A stretch of 5,358 nt of DNA from Rhodoferax sp. (lineage in GTDB: Bacteria > Pseudomonadota > Gammaproteobacteria > Burkholderiales > Burkholderiaceae_C): positions 1 to 5,358 of the forward strand of contig JAJAZK010000242.1 of assembly GCA_026785765.1 (NCBI GenBank). The letters are read 5' to 3'. How positions within the stretch are numbered: position 1 is the first letter of the stretch; each line of letters begins with the position of its first letter. Below the pieces are notes generated by a model, which saw only the letters and a program-made list of their open reading frames with translations, was not told where the DNA came from and did no database searches. A program made the translations under genes and the position numbers. This document shows positions 4,897 through 5,358 of this stretch, one piece after another.

Positions 4897-5358
4897 ATGG
4901 GCTTCATCGCTCCGCACCTGCCCCTGCTGGACCTGATTTTCATCGGCACCGGCTACGCCCTGAGCCAGGCAATTGTGTTCCGCGCCGGCACGTTTTCAGT
5001 TGCCACATCGGGTTTTGCCGCACTGGGCGCCTACTGCGTTGCCATTCTGGTGGTGAAGCAGGGTGTACATCCCGCAGTGGCAGTGGGCCTGGGTACCCTG
5101 TTGGGCCTTTTCAGCGGGCTGTTGTTGTCGATGCCGTTGGCGCGTCTGCGCGGCGTCTACCAGGCGATCGCGTCACTGGCCTTTGTGGAGATTCTGGTCG
5201 CGCTGATTCTCTATTTTGAAGTGCTGACGGGTGGTCCTTTGGGCTTTCACAACATCCCGCGCCTGGTGAATACCTGGACCCTGTTTTTTGCCATGGCAGC
5301 CACCATGTTGTTGTTGATCGTGCTCGGGCAGGGCGGTATCGGGCGCGCGTTTGATGCG
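4897..5358 (+). CDS. livM: Branched-chain amino acid-type ABC transporter permease LivM-like, N-terminal part (runs off right edge)
   Basis: The first 154 codons of the second permease subunit. Recognisable LivM features are the segment ending in FAALGAY (40-46), LRGVYQAIASLAFVEIL (84-100; family form LRGxYFAIATLAFxEI), the LTGGPLGFHNIP loop (110-121), and GRAFDA at the edge, which begins the GRALxAIRE coupling region. Hydrophobic segments are visible at about 10-28, 32-53, 58-80, 86-108 and 127-145. Two things are unusual. The usual GxxSLGHAAF stretch reads GTFSVATSGF (31-40). The protein also reaches GAY after about 46 residues, earlier than in typical LivM proteins that carry an extra leading membrane segment. 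No better upstream start is seen; the frame is closed by TGA at 4819-4821. The ribosome binding site is weak (GAAAGACGACG). The rest, then probably livG and livF, lies to the right. Confidence 0.88.
   Translation, partial: MGFIAPHLPLLDLIFIGTGYALSQAIVFRAGTFSVATSGFAALGAYCVAILVVKQGVHPAVAVGLGTLLGLFSGLLLSMPLARLRGVYQAIASLAFVEILVALILYFEVLTGGPLGFHNIPRLVNTWTLFFAMAATMLLLIVLGQGGIGRAFDA

Noticed and set aside
3864..4949. A 361-codon open frame on the minus strand across the LivH gene
   Set aside because: Antisense shadow, Gln/His/Arg-rich and domain-free, opposite an intact membrane protein.
1..5358. Mobile elements, CRISPR arrays, tRNA or rRNA genes, toxin-antitoxin or phage genes
   Set aside because: No transposase or integrase motifs, long terminal inverted repeats, regularly spaced repeats or tRNA-like folds were seen; the window is filled by ordinary metabolic, transport and regulatory genes.

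Overview
The window looks like a chromosomal catabolic/uptake locus from a moderately GC-rich proteobacterium. The best guess is a beta-proteobacterium of the Burkholderiales type. This is inferred from codon style, the absence of TTA/CTA/TCA-rich coding, and the familiar pairing of a GntR regulator, a Liv-type ABC transporter and a CoA ligase in that group. No sequence search was possible, so the lineage is a guess.

Layout: two divergent transcription units meet in a short control region at about 1826-1927. Leftward (minus strand) are an AMP-forming acyl-CoA ligase resembling the crotonobetaine/carnitine-CoA ligase group (188-1825) and, 13 bases after its stop, the first 58 codons of a 3-hydroxyacyl-CoA dehydrogenase that runs off the left edge (1-174). 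Rightward (plus strand) are a FadR/FCD-type GntR regulator (1928-2692), then a 92-base promoter region. A branched-chain-amino-acid-type ABC transporter operon follows: a periplasmic binding protein (2785-3921), the LivH-like permease (3987-4883) and the first 154 codons of the LivM-like permease (4897 to the right edge). The ATPase genes (livG, livF) are expected just beyond the window. Genes cover nearly everything and no stretch over 300 bases lacks one.

How the parts probably work together (inference): the ABC system imports a small carboxylate or amino-acid-like compound. The ligase turns it, or a product of it, into a CoA thioester, and the dehydrogenase oxidises a 3-hydroxyacyl-CoA intermediate. 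The GntR regulator, lying between the two arms, would sense the substrate or a CoA intermediate and control both arms plus itself. The substrate cannot be read from the sequence. Similarity of the ligase to the CaiC-like group hints at carnitine/betaine-like or short branched acids, but only weakly.

No wholly new system is evident. The features most worth a second look are: the intercistronic hairpin between the binding-protein and permease genes; the shared short motifs in the two regulatory regions; a livK promoter with a perfect -10 box but no matching -35 box; a regulator that seems to lack the usual acidic/amide metal ligand of the FCD domain; and a LivM with a short, divergent N-terminus.
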